Shown piece by piece: positions 28,201 to 35,843 of a stretch of 64,000 nt of DNA; the stretch's first letter is position 1, and each line of letters opens with the position of its first letter. Made by a program: the position numbers and the translations under genes. The notes below the pieces were generated by a model. The model searched no databases. It was not told the origin of the DNA and saw only the letters and a list, made by a program, of their open reading frames with translations. Where the stretch lies: positions 1 through 64,000 of the forward strand of contig NZ_JAGPXT010000006.1 of assembly GCF_018070465.1 (NCBI RefSeq), written 5' to 3'. The DNA is from Micromonospora sp. C95 (lineage in GTDB: Bacteria > Actinomycetota > Actinomycetes > Mycobacteriales > Micromonosporaceae).

Positions 28201-28487
28201 CTGCCCGTCCCTGTGCCGGTGACTCCGTCTGCTCGCAGGCTGTAGACGATAGAGGTTAGTTCCTGCCGGGATTGTGGAGAGATGTGGTGGCTGTCCAGGA
28301 TCCGGGTACTGCGCTTGAGGAGCGCGCGGCTCTCGGCGGGGTTGTCGAGGGTGAGTCTGCGGCGTACGGCGAGCAGAGCCCAGATGTTGTGGACGTTCAG
28401 GTCGACAAAGGGGTGCGTTGGGTCGAGGCGCTGGACCAGGTGCCGGAAGAGAACCGAGCCGTGCCAGTCTGCGAGCGGTGCCGGCAT
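28197..28487 (-). CDS. Short unrecognised protein, possibly a gene remnant
   Basis: Protein of about 96 residues (MPAPLADWHGSVLFRHLVQRLDP...). It is mostly helical and resembles the tail of a larger regulatory or repeat protein, but I cannot name a family. The reading frame stays open far upstream without a coding look, so the N-terminal part may be lost. The ATGA overlap with the HD gene argues that it is or was translated. No clear ribosome site at 28487. Confidence 0.45.
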   Translation of the reverse strand: MPAPLADWHGSVLFRHLVQRLDPTHPFVDLNVHNIWALLAVRRRLTLDNPAESRALLKRSTRILDSHHISPQSRQELTSIVYSLRADGVTGTGTGR

Positions 28488-28650
28488 GAAGGAGTCGTCG
28501 CATCGGCTGGACCCGACAGCCGCCAGCAGTACAGCAGCGAAGTACAGCAACCGTGCCGACCGACCCCGACCGGAACGGGCGTCACCAGGCCGGATGACCT
28601 CGCATCGAGCCCGATCCGGCCGGTCTGCCGAGAGTTCACACCGAAGGGGT

Positions 28651-28683
28651 GGCCCCCGACCCTGGGACCAGGGGTCGGGGGCC
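28651..28683 (-). terminator. Hairpin terminator after the 100-residue hypothetical gene
   Basis: Twelve-bp perfect inverted repeat (28651-28662 and 28672-28683) with a nine-base loop, ten bases after the stop of the minus-strand gene. Confidence 0.7.
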
Positions 28684-28693
28684 GGAGGATGGC

Positions 28694-28996
28694 TCAGGGA
28701 GCCGGGACCGGATACGGGCCGCTGCGGTGGGGCCGGGTGGTCGGCTCCGCGTCCTCCGGTAGGCCCGAATCCGGCGTCTGGAACAGATAGCGGACGAACT
28801 CCGCACCCGTCCCGTCGTCCTGATCGCCGGGCCACTGGCCGACGCAGTCGACGCCGATCACCTCGCGGCCGCCGCCGTCGGCCTCTTCCAACAGCGCCCA
28901 CAGGCTCACCGGGTAGCAGCGGGTGCGCTCGGGTGCCAGCCGCCACCGCGCGTACCAACCGGGTCGGGCGGGGACGATCTCCACTATCCGCTTCAT
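28694..28996 (-). CDS. Conserved hypothetical protein (MKRIVEIVPARPGWYARW)
   Basis: Protein of 100 residues with a GGGAAGG ribosome site before ATG 28996. N-terminal half is rich in aromatic and basic residues (PARPGWYARWRLAPERTRCYPVSLWALLEE) and the C-terminal 25 residues are Pro-rich and probably unstructured. No known domain is recognised. The gene is divergent from the DUF2267 fusion and is followed by its own terminator. Confidence 0.65.
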   Translation of the reverse strand: MKRIVEIVPARPGWYARWRLAPERTRCYPVSLWALLEEADGGGREVIGVDCVGQWPGDQDDGTGAEFVRYLFQTPDSGLPEDAEPTTRPHRSGPYPVPAP

Positions 28997-29212
28997 CACG
29001 ACCTTCCCTTCCGCCGTGCCTCGGAAGATCTCCGGTCCACCGCGATCGTCGGCCCCGCCCGGGTGACCGGCCCTCACCCCGGCCGGATGAAGCCTCGCCG
29101 GCGTGGTCGACTCCGTCCACTGCCGGCGCCGGCCCGATCGTTTCGGCCCGGCGACCGCCGGGAAGGCCATCGACGAAGCCCGGCACCACCCAGCGGAAGC
29201 GAGGTGTGCACC

Positions 29213-30193
29213 ATGCGTAAACAGATGGAGGGCGACAACCAGCGCCGAAGGGCACTGGCCCGCCAGGCCCGGGAACGCGGCATGCGGGCCGCCGACACCG
29301 GTGCCAGCCTGAGCGCGTCCAAGCAGTTGACCCACCTCGACCAGCACGAGCGGGCCGGCCCGGCACCGGCCGGCAGCCGCCACAAACCGGACACCACGCG
29401 CGGCGGTCCCGCTCCCCCACCGGCCGGTTCCCCGGCGACCCCCCGGCCTCGCCCCGAGCCGGCCGGGCCGGCGCCCGGGGTCACCATGGTGGGCTACCGC
29501 GAGCTGGTCGAGGACGTCGTGCGCCGCGCCGGCGTCGACTTCCGTACCGCAAAGGTCGGGGTGGAGTCGACGGTGCTGGTCCTGGCCTGGGCCCTGGAGG
29601 CCGGCGAACGTCGCCGGCTGCTGGAGGCGGTGCCCGCCTCGCTGCACGACGTGGTGCCGGTGGACGGCATCGAGCGGCGCCAGGACCTGGCCGGCTTCCT
29701 GTCCGAGGTGGGTCGGATCAGTGGTCGAACGCCGGAACAGGCGCGCTATCAGGCCGAGGCGACCCTCTCCGCGCTCGCCGAGCACGACGGTGATCTGATC
29801 GAATCACTGCACGTACCGGACGAACTGCGGCAACTGCTGAACCCGCCGGCTGCCGGCGGCGGCGTGGTCGGTCCGGTCAGCGCGCTGCCGCCGTTGTCGG
29901 CGGCCGAACTGCGCGCGGCCCTGGCCGACCTGCCGTACTGGTCCGGTGACGGCACCGCGCTGTCCCGGACCCTGGAGCTGCCGCCGGGCAACCTGGACCG
30001 GGTGCTGGATCGGCTCGATCAGCTCCGCCAGCAGACCGGCCGCGGGCCACGCATCGGCCGCGCCGACCCGACGACCGCCCTGCTGACCGTCACCTCCGGC
30101 AACGCCGGGGCGGTGACCGCGATGGACATCGACCTGGCACACGCGGTCGACGACGCCATCGACGAGGCGGGGGCCGGCATGGCGACCGGCTGA
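29213..30193 (+). CDS. DUF2267 domain fused to a degenerate pterin dehydratase-like domain
   Basis: Protein of 326 residues. The first 95 residues are basic then Pro-rich and probably disordered. A DUF2267 domain follows (about 98-205). The C-terminal part (about 225-320; LSAAELRAALADLPYWSGDGTALSRTLEL and GAVTAMDIDLAHAVDDAI) matches the ends of pterin-4a-carbinolamine dehydratase, but the catalytic HHP segment reads GRGPRIG, so enzymatic activity is unlikely. ATG 29213 has GAGG eight bases upstream. Another DUF2267 gene lies at 35844-36254. Role unknown; perhaps a regulatory binding protein. Confidence 0.75.
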   Translation: MRKQMEGDNQRRRALARQARERGMRAADTGASLSASKQLTHLDQHERAGPAPAGSRHKPDTTRGGPAPPPAGSPATPRPRPEPAGPAPGVTMVGYRELVEDVVRRAGVDFRTAKVGVESTVLVLAWALEAGERRRLLEAVPASLHDVVPVDGIERRQDLAGFLSEVGRISGRTPEQARYQAEATLSALAEHDGDLIESLHVPDELRQLLNPPAAGGGVVGPVSALPPLSAAELRAALADLPYWSGDGTALSRTLELPPGNLDRVLDRLDQLRQQTGRGPRIGRADPTTALLTVTSGNAGAVTAMDIDLAHAVDDAIDEAGAGMATG

Positions 30194-30208
30194 GCCGTCG
30201 AGATGTCA

Positions 30209-30244
30209 GCCGTGCGGTCGTGGACACCCCCACGACCGCACGGC
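30209..30244. terminator. Hairpin terminator between convergent genes
   Basis: Perfect 15-bp inverted repeat (30209-30223 and 30230-30244), six-base loop, between the DUF2267 fusion and the convergent flavoprotein gene. Confidence 0.8.
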
Positions 30245-30267
30245 GGGTCGGTCAGGTCGGACCCGTG

Positions 30268-31569
30268 TCAGCGCACCCGGGCCGGCATCTCGGGCGACGA
30301 ACTCTCCAGCGGTACGGCGGTGGCGGAGATCAGTCCGAGCTGCGCCGCCGAGCGTGGCAGTGCGGCGTCGAGGAACCAGTCCGCGCTCACCCTGGCCCGG
30401 TTGCCGGGCATCGCGAGCAGGTGATAGCCACGGGTGACCGCCTTGGCGGGCAGGCCGGACAGTGGCACCTTCAACGGGTTCGCCGCGGCCTGCTTGCCGC
30501 CCAGGTCGACCACCCAGCCGAGGTCGTGGTGCTTGTACGGCCGACGGCGTCCCTGTCCGTACGAGGCGGCGATGTTGTGCGCGGCCAACTTGCCCTGCCG
30601 CTGCGCGTGCTGGGCGGTCATCGTGCAGATCTCACCGGGCCGGGTCAGGTCGGGCACCGCGGCGGCGTCGCCGCAGGCGTAGACCTCGGGGAATCCGGGG
30701 ACGTTGAGGTACTCGTCGACGACCAACCGCCCCTTCTCGGTCCGCAGGCCCAGTTCGGCCACGAACGGGTCGGGGCGTACGCCGACGCACCAGACCAGCG
30801 AGCAGGTGGGCACGTACTCGCCGTCGGTGAGCTTGACCCCGTCGGAGGTGGCGACCGCCACCGAGGTGCCCATCCGCACGTCGACCCCGCGCCGTCGCAG
30901 CACCCGGTCGGCGGTGACCGACATCCGTCGGTCCAACTCGGGCAGCACCCGTGGGGCGACGTCCAGCAACATCCACCTTGGCCGGATCTTCAGCCGGGGG
31001 TGCTGGGCGGCCAGTTCGTCGGTGAACAGGATGCCGTGCGCGGCCACCTCGGTACCGGTGTATCCGGCACCCACCACCACGAACGTGGCGCGTGCCTGCT
31101 GCTCCGCCGGGTCCTCGGCCTGCTCGGCGAGTTCGATCTGCCGGACCACGTGATCGTGCAGGTAGAGCGCCTCGGGCAGGCCACGGAAACCGTGCGCGTA
31201 CTCGGTCACGCCGGGAATCGGCAGCAGCTTGTTCACGCTGCCGACGGCCAGCACCAACCGGTCGTAGGCCAGCCGGTTGTGGTCACCCTCCGGCTGGGTG
31301 AATCCGACCCACCGGTTCTGCAGGTCGACGCTGTCCGCCTCGCCGATCACCACCCGCACGCCGTCCAGCGTGCCGGACAGGGGCACGGCGATCCGGCCCG
31401 GCTCCACCACTCCCGCCGCCACCTCCGGCAACAGCGGCAGATAGAGGAAGTAGTCGGTCGAGTTCAGCAGGACGATCTCGACTCGACCGCGGGCCAGCCG
31501 GGTCAACGTCTTCGCCGCGTGGTACCCGGCGAACCCGGCCCCCACGATCACTACACGAGGCTTCGTCAT
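30268..31569 (-). CDS. NADH dehydrogenase type II-like FAD oxidoreductase
   Basis: Flavoprotein of 433 residues. FAD-binding VVIVGAGFAGYHAAKTL at the N-terminus, NAD(P)H-binding FVVVGAGYTGTEVAAHG near 165-180, and EVYACGDAAAVPDLTRPG, the flavin-ribityl motif, near 300. This is the layout of single-subunit NDH-2 enzymes that pass electrons from NADH to quinone without proton pumping. C-terminal hydrophobic anchor is not obvious. ATG 31569 is chosen because the Rossmann motif begins there. An inverted repeat lies upstream. Confidence 0.87.
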   Translation of the reverse strand: MTKPRVVIVGAGFAGYHAAKTLTRLARGRVEIVLLNSTDYFLYLPLLPEVAAGVVEPGRIAVPLSGTLDGVRVVIGEADSVDLQNRWVGFTQPEGDHNRLAYDRLVLAVGSVNKLLPIPGVTEYAHGFRGLPEALYLHDHVVRQIELAEQAEDPAEQQARATFVVVGAGYTGTEVAAHGILFTDELAAQHPRLKIRPRWMLLDVAPRVLPELDRRMSVTADRVLRRRGVDVRMGTSVAVATSDGVKLTDGEYVPTCSLVWCVGVRPDPFVAELGLRTEKGRLVVDEYLNVPGFPEVYACGDAAAVPDLTRPGEICTMTAQHAQRQGKLAAHNIAASYGQGRRRPYKHHDLGWVVDLGGKQAAANPLKVPLSGLPAKAVTRGYHLLAMPGNRARVSADWFLDAALPRSAAQLGLISATAVPLESSSPEMPARVR

Positions 31570-31618
31570 TCCGGCCCGGTTCCCGCGATCCGCGCCGGCA
31601 AACGTCCGACCACCCCGT

Positions 31619-31688
31619 CGATCTTGCACTTTTCGTCGGGTCAGACCGGCATAAAGACGGCAAAATGGCGACCGGAAGTGCAAGATCG
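31619..31688. repeat. 13-bp inverted repeat between flavoprotein and DUF6510 genes
   Basis: Arms CGATCTTGCACTT (31619-31631) and its exact complement (31676-31688) around 44 bases, just before the DUF6510 stop side. AT-rich arms and a long spacer make it more like an interspersed intergenic repeat than a terminator. Confidence 0.7.
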
Positions 31689-31694
31689 CGAGAA

Positions 31695-31976
31695 CTAGGG
31701 GGTGCGTTCGGGTGGCATGGGGAACTGGAGGAAGGTGGTGCCGCGCAGGTCGAGCCAGGCGCGGTCGGGGGCGCGGACCAGGCGCACCATCACCTCGATG
31801 CAGGTGGGGCAGCGGCCCACCAGCCCTGGGGCGTGTGAGTAGACCCGCAGCCCGGCCACCGGACCGGGGGTGCCGCAGTGGGCGCACCGGGCGGTGGCGC
31901 TGCTCAGGTCGAGAGCGAACACCTCCCCCAACGGACCGTCGAGCATGTTGCCGTCCACGTAGGGCAGCGCGGTCAT
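31695..31976 (-). CDS. DUF6510 family small zinc-ribbon-like protein
   Basis: Protein of 93 residues with two CxxC pairs, ARCAHCGTPG and GRCPTCIEVM, spaced about 30 residues apart, a likely zinc site. GAGAGGAG lies seven bases before ATG 31976. It is the last gene of the molybdopterin oxidoreductase-flavin reductase operon, 13 bases after the reductase gene, and this association suggests an accessory role in that redox pair. Function unknown. Confidence 0.8.
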   Translation of the reverse strand: MTALPYVDGNMLDGPLGEVFALDLSSATARCAHCGTPGPVAGLRVYSHAPGLVGRCPTCIEVMVRLVRAPDRAWLDLRGTTFLQFPMPPERTP

Positions 31977-31989
31977 CCGCGGTCTCCTC

Positions 31990-32724
31990 TCAACCGGTCG
32001 GGCCGAAACGTTCGGTGCGTACCCGCCGTGCCGGGTGGCCCAGCCCGACGAGCAGATCGGAGACGGCCTCCACGAAACCGGTGGGGCCGCACACGTACAC
32101 CAGCGGCTCCAATTCCGGCGGCCAGCCGTTGTTGTTGACATCGGCCAGGCCGAGCCGGTGCGGCTCGCCGCGCCACCCCTCGGGTGCCTGCCGGGTGTAG
32201 ACGTGGGCCACGTCCAGCCCGGCGTCGTCGCGTACCCGGCGGCGCAACTCCTCGGTGTAGAAGGCGTCGTCGGGAGTACGCACGGAGTAGATCAGCCGGA
32301 ACGGGACCCGGCTTGCGGCCACCCGCCGGGCCCTGATCATGGCCATCAACGGCACCACCCCCGATCCGCCGGCGACCAGCAGCACCGGTTCGGTCTGCTG
32401 TGGCCGCCACACGAACCAGCCGCCGATCGGGCCGCGCACCTCGACCGGGTCGCCCTCGCGGTAGCCGTCGACCAGAAACGGCGACACCTCGCCGTCGGTC
32501 ACCCGTTGGACGCACACCTCGACCCGGTCGCCGTCGGCGGGCGCGGCCAGCGAGTACGACCGGGCGGCCTGGTAGCCGTCCGGCGCGGTGAGCCGGATGT
32601 CGACGTGCTGGCCGGGCAGGTGGCCCGGCCAGCCCGGCACCTCCAGCACCAGGGTTCTCGCCGTCGGTGTCTCGGCCCGATCTTCCACCAGCCGGGCGGC
32701 CCGCCAGCTCATCCGGCCGGTCAA
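31990..32724 (-). CDS. FAD-dependent ferredoxin/flavodoxin reductase-type oxidoreductase
   Basis: Protein of 244 residues of the ferredoxin-NADP reductase superfamily. RSYSLAAP binds FAD, LLVAGGSGVVPLMAMIR binds NAD(P)H and VYVCGPTGFVEAV is the C-terminal nicotinamide motif. No 2Fe-2S domain is attached. TTG 32724 overlaps the upstream stop by TTGA; ATG 32712 is an alternative. It likely supplies or takes electrons from the adjacent molybdopterin enzyme. Confidence 0.87.
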   Translation of the reverse strand: MTGRMSWRAARLVEDRAETPTARTLVLEVPGWPGHLPGQHVDIRLTAPDGYQAARSYSLAAPADGDRVEVCVQRVTDGEVSPFLVDGYREGDPVEVRGPIGGWFVWRPQQTEPVLLVAGGSGVVPLMAMIRARRVAASRVPFRLIYSVRTPDDAFYTEELRRRVRDDAGLDVAHVYTRQAPEGWRGEPHRLGLADVNNNGWPPELEPLVYVCGPTGFVEAVSDLLVGLGHPARRVRTERFGPTG

Positions 32725-33320
32725 TCGCCCTGGTACCGCTGCTCACGCCACGGGTCACCGTAGTCGTGGTAGCCGGCGGTCTCCCAGAAACCGGGGGTGT
32801 CCTCGACGGTGAGGTGGATACCGCGCGCCCACTTGGCTGACTTCCAGAAGTAGAGGTGCGGTACCAGCAGCCGCGCCGGCCCGCCGTGCTCGGCAGGCAG
32901 GTCGTCACCGTCGTAGGTGTGCACCAGCCAGGCCTGCCCGTCGCGCAGGTCCTCCAGCGGGAGGTTCGTGGTGTAGCCGCCGTAGGAGTGGGTCAGGGCG
33001 TAGTCGGCGGCGGTCTCCACACCGTCGAGCAGCGTGTCCAGCGAGACGCCGCGCCAGGTGGTGCCGAGCTTGGACCACCTGGTGACGCAGTGGATGTCGA
33101 CGGTCGGCGTCTCCTGCGGCAGCGCCATCATCTCGTCCCAGCTCCACCGATGCTCCGTACCGGTCTCGGTGCTGATCACGAACTCCCACTGCTCACGCGG
33201 CACCCGAGGGGTCGGGCCGGCGGAGAGCACGGGGAAGTCCGGCGTCAGGTACTGGCCGGGGGGCAGATCCGGCGCCTCGACGCGAGGCCGACCCTGGAAG
33301 CCCGGTGTGACGATACCCAC
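32721..33320 (-). CDS. Molybdopterin-dependent oxidoreductase (sulfite oxidase fold)
   Basis: Protein of 199 residues consisting only of the Mo-cofactor domain of the SUOX/MsrP group. Cys78 in VDIHCVTRWSK is the Mo ligand. LVHTYDGDDLPAEHGGPARLLVPHLYFWKSAKWARGIHL matches the substrate-pocket end of the domain. No Tat signal is seen, so it is probably cytoplasmic. GTG start 33320 has AGGA seven bases upstream. First gene of a three-gene operon with the flavin reductase and DUF6510. Confidence 0.87.
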   Translation of the reverse strand: MGIVTPGFQGRPRVEAPDLPPGQYLTPDFPVLSAGPTPRVPREQWEFVISTETGTEHRWSWDEMMALPQETPTVDIHCVTRWSKLGTTWRGVSLDTLLDGVETAADYALTHSYGGYTTNLPLEDLRDGQAWLVHTYDGDDLPAEHGGPARLLVPHLYFWKSAKWARGIHLTVEDTPGFWETAGYHDYGDPWREQRYQGD

Positions 33321-33389
33321 CGCTCAGTCCTACCACGCCCCGCGCCGCGACGGACGCGTTCGGCCGACCAGGATTGGTGGTCACGCCGG

Positions 33390-34403
33390 TCACTTCCGCT
33401 CGGTGACGACCTCCTTGGATCCGGGCACCACGTTGCGGGTCGCCCGCAGGCTGGTGAAGGTGACCACGGCCAGCACCACGACGATGACGCCGAGGGAGAT
33501 CTCGGTGGGAATCAGCGGCACGCCCTCCCAGATGCCGTGCGCCCAGTGCAGGCCGAGCTTGATACCGATGAAGGCCAGGATGATCGCCAGGCCGTAGGTG
33601 AGGTGGACCAGACGGCTCAGCGCCGCGTGCAGCACGAAGTACAGCGCCCGCAGGCCCAGCAGGGCGAAGGCGTTGGTGGCGAAGACGAGGTACGGGTCCT
33701 CGGTGATGCCGTACACCGCCGGCACCGAGTCGACGGCGAAGACCACGTCGGTGGCGAGCACCGCCACCACCACCAGCGCGAGCGGGGTGAGCGCCCGACG
33801 CCCGTCCACCGAAACGGTCATCTTGGTGCCGTGGTACTCGTGCACCACAGGCATGAACCGGCGCAACAGTCGCACCGAGCGCATGGTGCCGATGTCCACC
33901 GACTGCTCGTGCCCGCTGAACGCGTCGCGGAGCAGCTTGGCGGCGGTGAACAGCAGGATCAACGCGAAGATCAGGAAGGCGAAGTCCAGGGTCTGCAGGG
34001 CTGCGGCGCCGAGGGCGATGAAGATGCCGCGCAGCACCAGCGCTCCGGTGATGCCGAACAGCAGCACCCGTTGGGCAAGCTCGGTCGGCACCGCGAAGGC
34101 GGCCAGCAGCAGCATGAAGACGAAGAGGTTGTCGACCGACAGCGATTTCTCGACCAGATAACCCGCGAGATAGTCGACGCCCTCCTGCCGCCCGTACTGG
34201 GACCAGACCCAGGCGCCGAAGGCCAGGGGCAGGGCTATGTAGAAGGCGGACCAGCCCAACGCTTCCTTGAGTGACACCTCGTGCGGGCGGCGCGTCACCA
34301 CGAAGTCGAGCACCAGCAGGGCGATGACTCCGGCGATCGTGATCGCCCAGAGCGAGGGCGTGCCGATGGTCTGCAGACCAGCTGCGAGCGACAATTCGGA
34401 CAT
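33390..34403 (-). CDS. TerC-family membrane protein, probable Mn2+ exporter
   Basis: Integral membrane protein of 337 residues with seven to nine helices. SLSVDNLFVFMLLL and ATDVVFAVDSVPAVYG are the two Asp-containing motifs of TerC/Alx proteins, which export or buffer manganese and are involved in metal supply to secreted enzymes. A yybP-ykoY manganese riboswitch occupies its leader, which strongly supports a Mn role. Ribosome site GAGGAGG is five bases before ATG 34403 and lies within a hairpin. Confidence 0.92.
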   Translation of the reverse strand: MSELSLAAGLQTIGTPSLWAITIAGVIALLVLDFVVTRRPHEVSLKEALGWSAFYIALPLAFGAWVWSQYGRQEGVDYLAGYLVEKSLSVDNLFVFMLLLAAFAVPTELAQRVLLFGITGALVLRGIFIALGAAALQTLDFAFLIFALILLFTAAKLLRDAFSGHEQSVDIGTMRSVRLLRRFMPVVHEYHGTKMTVSVDGRRALTPLALVVVAVLATDVVFAVDSVPAVYGITEDPYLVFATNAFALLGLRALYFVLHAALSRLVHLTYGLAIILAFIGIKLGLHWAHGIWEGVPLIPTEISLGVIVVVLAVVTFTSLRATRNVVPGSKEVVTERK

Positions 34404-34437
34404 GGGGGCCTCCTCGAACACCGTGTCATGTTCGAGG
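34404..34437 (-). promoter_or_regulatory. Expression platform: hairpin covering the terC ribosome site
   Basis: A perfect 9-bp stem (34412-34420 with 34429-34437, eight-base loop) pairs CCTCGAACA with TGTTCGAGG, burying the GAGG of the GAGGAGG ribosome site. The CCTCG arm is also the 3' strand of aptamer helix P1, so ligand-stabilised P1 and the ribosome-site hairpin exclude each other. This predicts translation ON with Mn2+. Confidence 0.78.
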
Positions 34438-34529
34438 TCTCCTTCACCCACGTTTCGTGGGCAACCACCCGAGGCGCGCTCCGGGCGCGCCGTACTGACC
34501 GGCATGGTTCGTGGGAAGTACTCCCCTCG
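34433..34529 (-). promoter_or_regulatory. yybP-ykoY manganese riboswitch aptamer (terC)
   Basis: On the minus strand the 97-base leader has the family hallmarks in order: P1 5' strand CGAGG running into GGGGAGTA (34519-34526), a GGTCAGTACGG segment, two GC hairpins, then GGAGACC (34436-34442) running into CCTCG, which closes P1. Not a covariance-model hit; recognised by eye. Confidence 0.85.
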
Positions 34530-34537
34530 TGCTGCCA

Positions 34538-34543
34538 AGGTTA
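34538..34543 (-). promoter_or_regulatory. Candidate -10 of the terC transcript
   Basis: TAACCT fits TANNNT and sits eight to nine bases before the start of the riboswitch aptamer, so the aptamer would begin almost at the 5' end of the mRNA. Confidence 0.5.
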
Positions 34544-34575
34544 GGGCAGCCCAATTCCGCCCGCCACGCGGGGCG

Positions 34576-34610
34576 CTGCCCGCCGCAGTGGCTCCGCTCA
34601 CGGCGGGCAG
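34576..34610. repeat. 10-bp inverted repeat between the terC and racemase promoters
   Basis: CTGCCCGCCG (34576-34585) and its complement (34601-34610) with a 15-base spacer, between the two divergent transcription units. It could be an operator. Confidence 0.4.
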
Positions 34611-34634
34611 CCCGCCGGTCCCGATCCGAGCGCC

Positions 34635-34640
34635 TATCGT
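34635..34640 (+). promoter_or_regulatory. -10 element, leaderless racemase gene
   Basis: TATCGT, then six bases, then GTG 34647, with no Shine-Dalgarno: a leaderless geometry identical to those at 22018 and 57995. Confidence 0.6.
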
Positions 34641-34646
34641 GGCCCG

Positions 34647-35813
34647 GTGAGCGCAGACCTGCCGACCGGCCCGCTGGCCGGCGTACGCGTGGTGGAACTG
34701 GCCGGGATCGGCCCCGGACCGTTCGCCGCCATGATGCTGGCCGACCTGGGCGCCGACGTGATCCGGGTCGACCGGGTCACCGAGGTGGACGCCGCCGCCT
34801 TCGGCACCCCACATCCCGATCTGCTGAACCGGGGGCGCCGCTCGATCGGTGTCGACCTGAAGTCCGCCGGCGGACGCGAGGTGGTGCTGGCGCTGGTCGG
34901 TGCCGCCGACGCCCTCATCGAGGGGTTCCGGCCCGGGGTCACCGAGCGGCTCGGCGTCGGACCGGCCGACTGCCACACGGTCAACCCGGCACTTGTCTAC
35001 GGCCGGATGACCGGGTGGGGTCAGCACGGCCCGAACGCCCCGTACGCCGGACACGACATCGACTACCTGGCGCTGACCGGTGCGCTGCACGGCATCGGGC
35101 GGGCCGGTGCGCCTCCGGTGCCGCCGATGAACCTGCTCGGCGACTTCGGCGGCGGCGGCATGATGCTCGCCCTGGGCGTGGTCTCGGCGCTGCACGCGGT
35201 TCGCGGGGGCGCGACCGGTCAGGTGGTCGACGCGGCAATCGTGGACGGGGTGGCGGTGCTCAGCACTCAGATCCACGCACTGCGCCAGCTCGGCATGTGG
35301 CAGGACCCGCGCGGCGTCAACCTGCTCGACGGCGGTGCGCCGTTCTACGACACCTACGAGTGCGCCGACGGGCGGTACCTCGCCGTCGGCGCGCTGGAGC
35401 CACGCTTCTACGACGAACTGGTCCGGCGCACCGGTTTCCCACTCCCACCGGACGAGCCGATCGACCGGACCGACCCGGCGAACTGGCCGGCGTTGCGGGC
35501 CGCCTGGGCGCGCCTGTTCCGCACCCGTACCCGGGACGAGTGGGCGGCGCTGCTCACCGCCTCCGACGCCTGTGTCGCGCCGGTGCTGGATTGGCAGGAG
35601 GCGTCCGAGCACCCGCACCTTGCCGCCCGGAAGACGTTCGTGCTCCGCGACGGGGTCGTCCAGCCGGCGCCGGCGCCCCGGTTCTCCGCCACCCCGACCG
35701 CGATCCGTCGGCCGCCGCCCTGGCCGGGTGAGCACACCGACGAGGTGCTCGCCGAGGCCGGCTTCGACCGGGACCGGGTCGCCCAGTTCCGCGCCAGCGG
35801 AGCGATCGGCTGA
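34647..35813 (+). CDS. mcr: Alpha-methylacyl-CoA racemase
   Basis: Class III CoA-transferase-fold enzyme of 388 residues that epimerises 2-methylacyl-CoAs, allowing breakdown of branched fatty acids and sterol side chains. It closely resembles mycobacterial MCR: YAGHDIDYLALTGAL (His136, general base) and MNLLGDFGGGGMMLALGV (Asp166, second base) correspond to the known His126/Asp156 pair, and NLLDGGAPFYDTYECADGRY is the shared later segment. It starts at a leaderless GTG. No other beta-oxidation genes are adjacent. Confidence 0.92.
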   Translation: MSADLPTGPLAGVRVVELAGIGPGPFAAMMLADLGADVIRVDRVTEVDAAAFGTPHPDLLNRGRRSIGVDLKSAGGREVVLALVGAADALIEGFRPGVTERLGVGPADCHTVNPALVYGRMTGWGQHGPNAPYAGHDIDYLALTGALHGIGRAGAPPVPPMNLLGDFGGGGMMLALGVVSALHAVRGGATGQVVDAAIVDGVAVLSTQIHALRQLGMWQDPRGVNLLDGGAPFYDTYECADGRYLAVGALEPRFYDELVRRTGFPLPPDEPIDRTDPANWPALRAAWARLFRTRTRDEWAALLTASDACVAPVLDWQEASEHPHLAARKTFVLRDGVVQPAPAPRFSATPTAIRRPPPWPGEHTDEVLAEAGFDRDRVAQFRASGAIG

Positions 35814-35843
35814 GTCCGGCACCGGCCGCGGGGCGACAACCGC

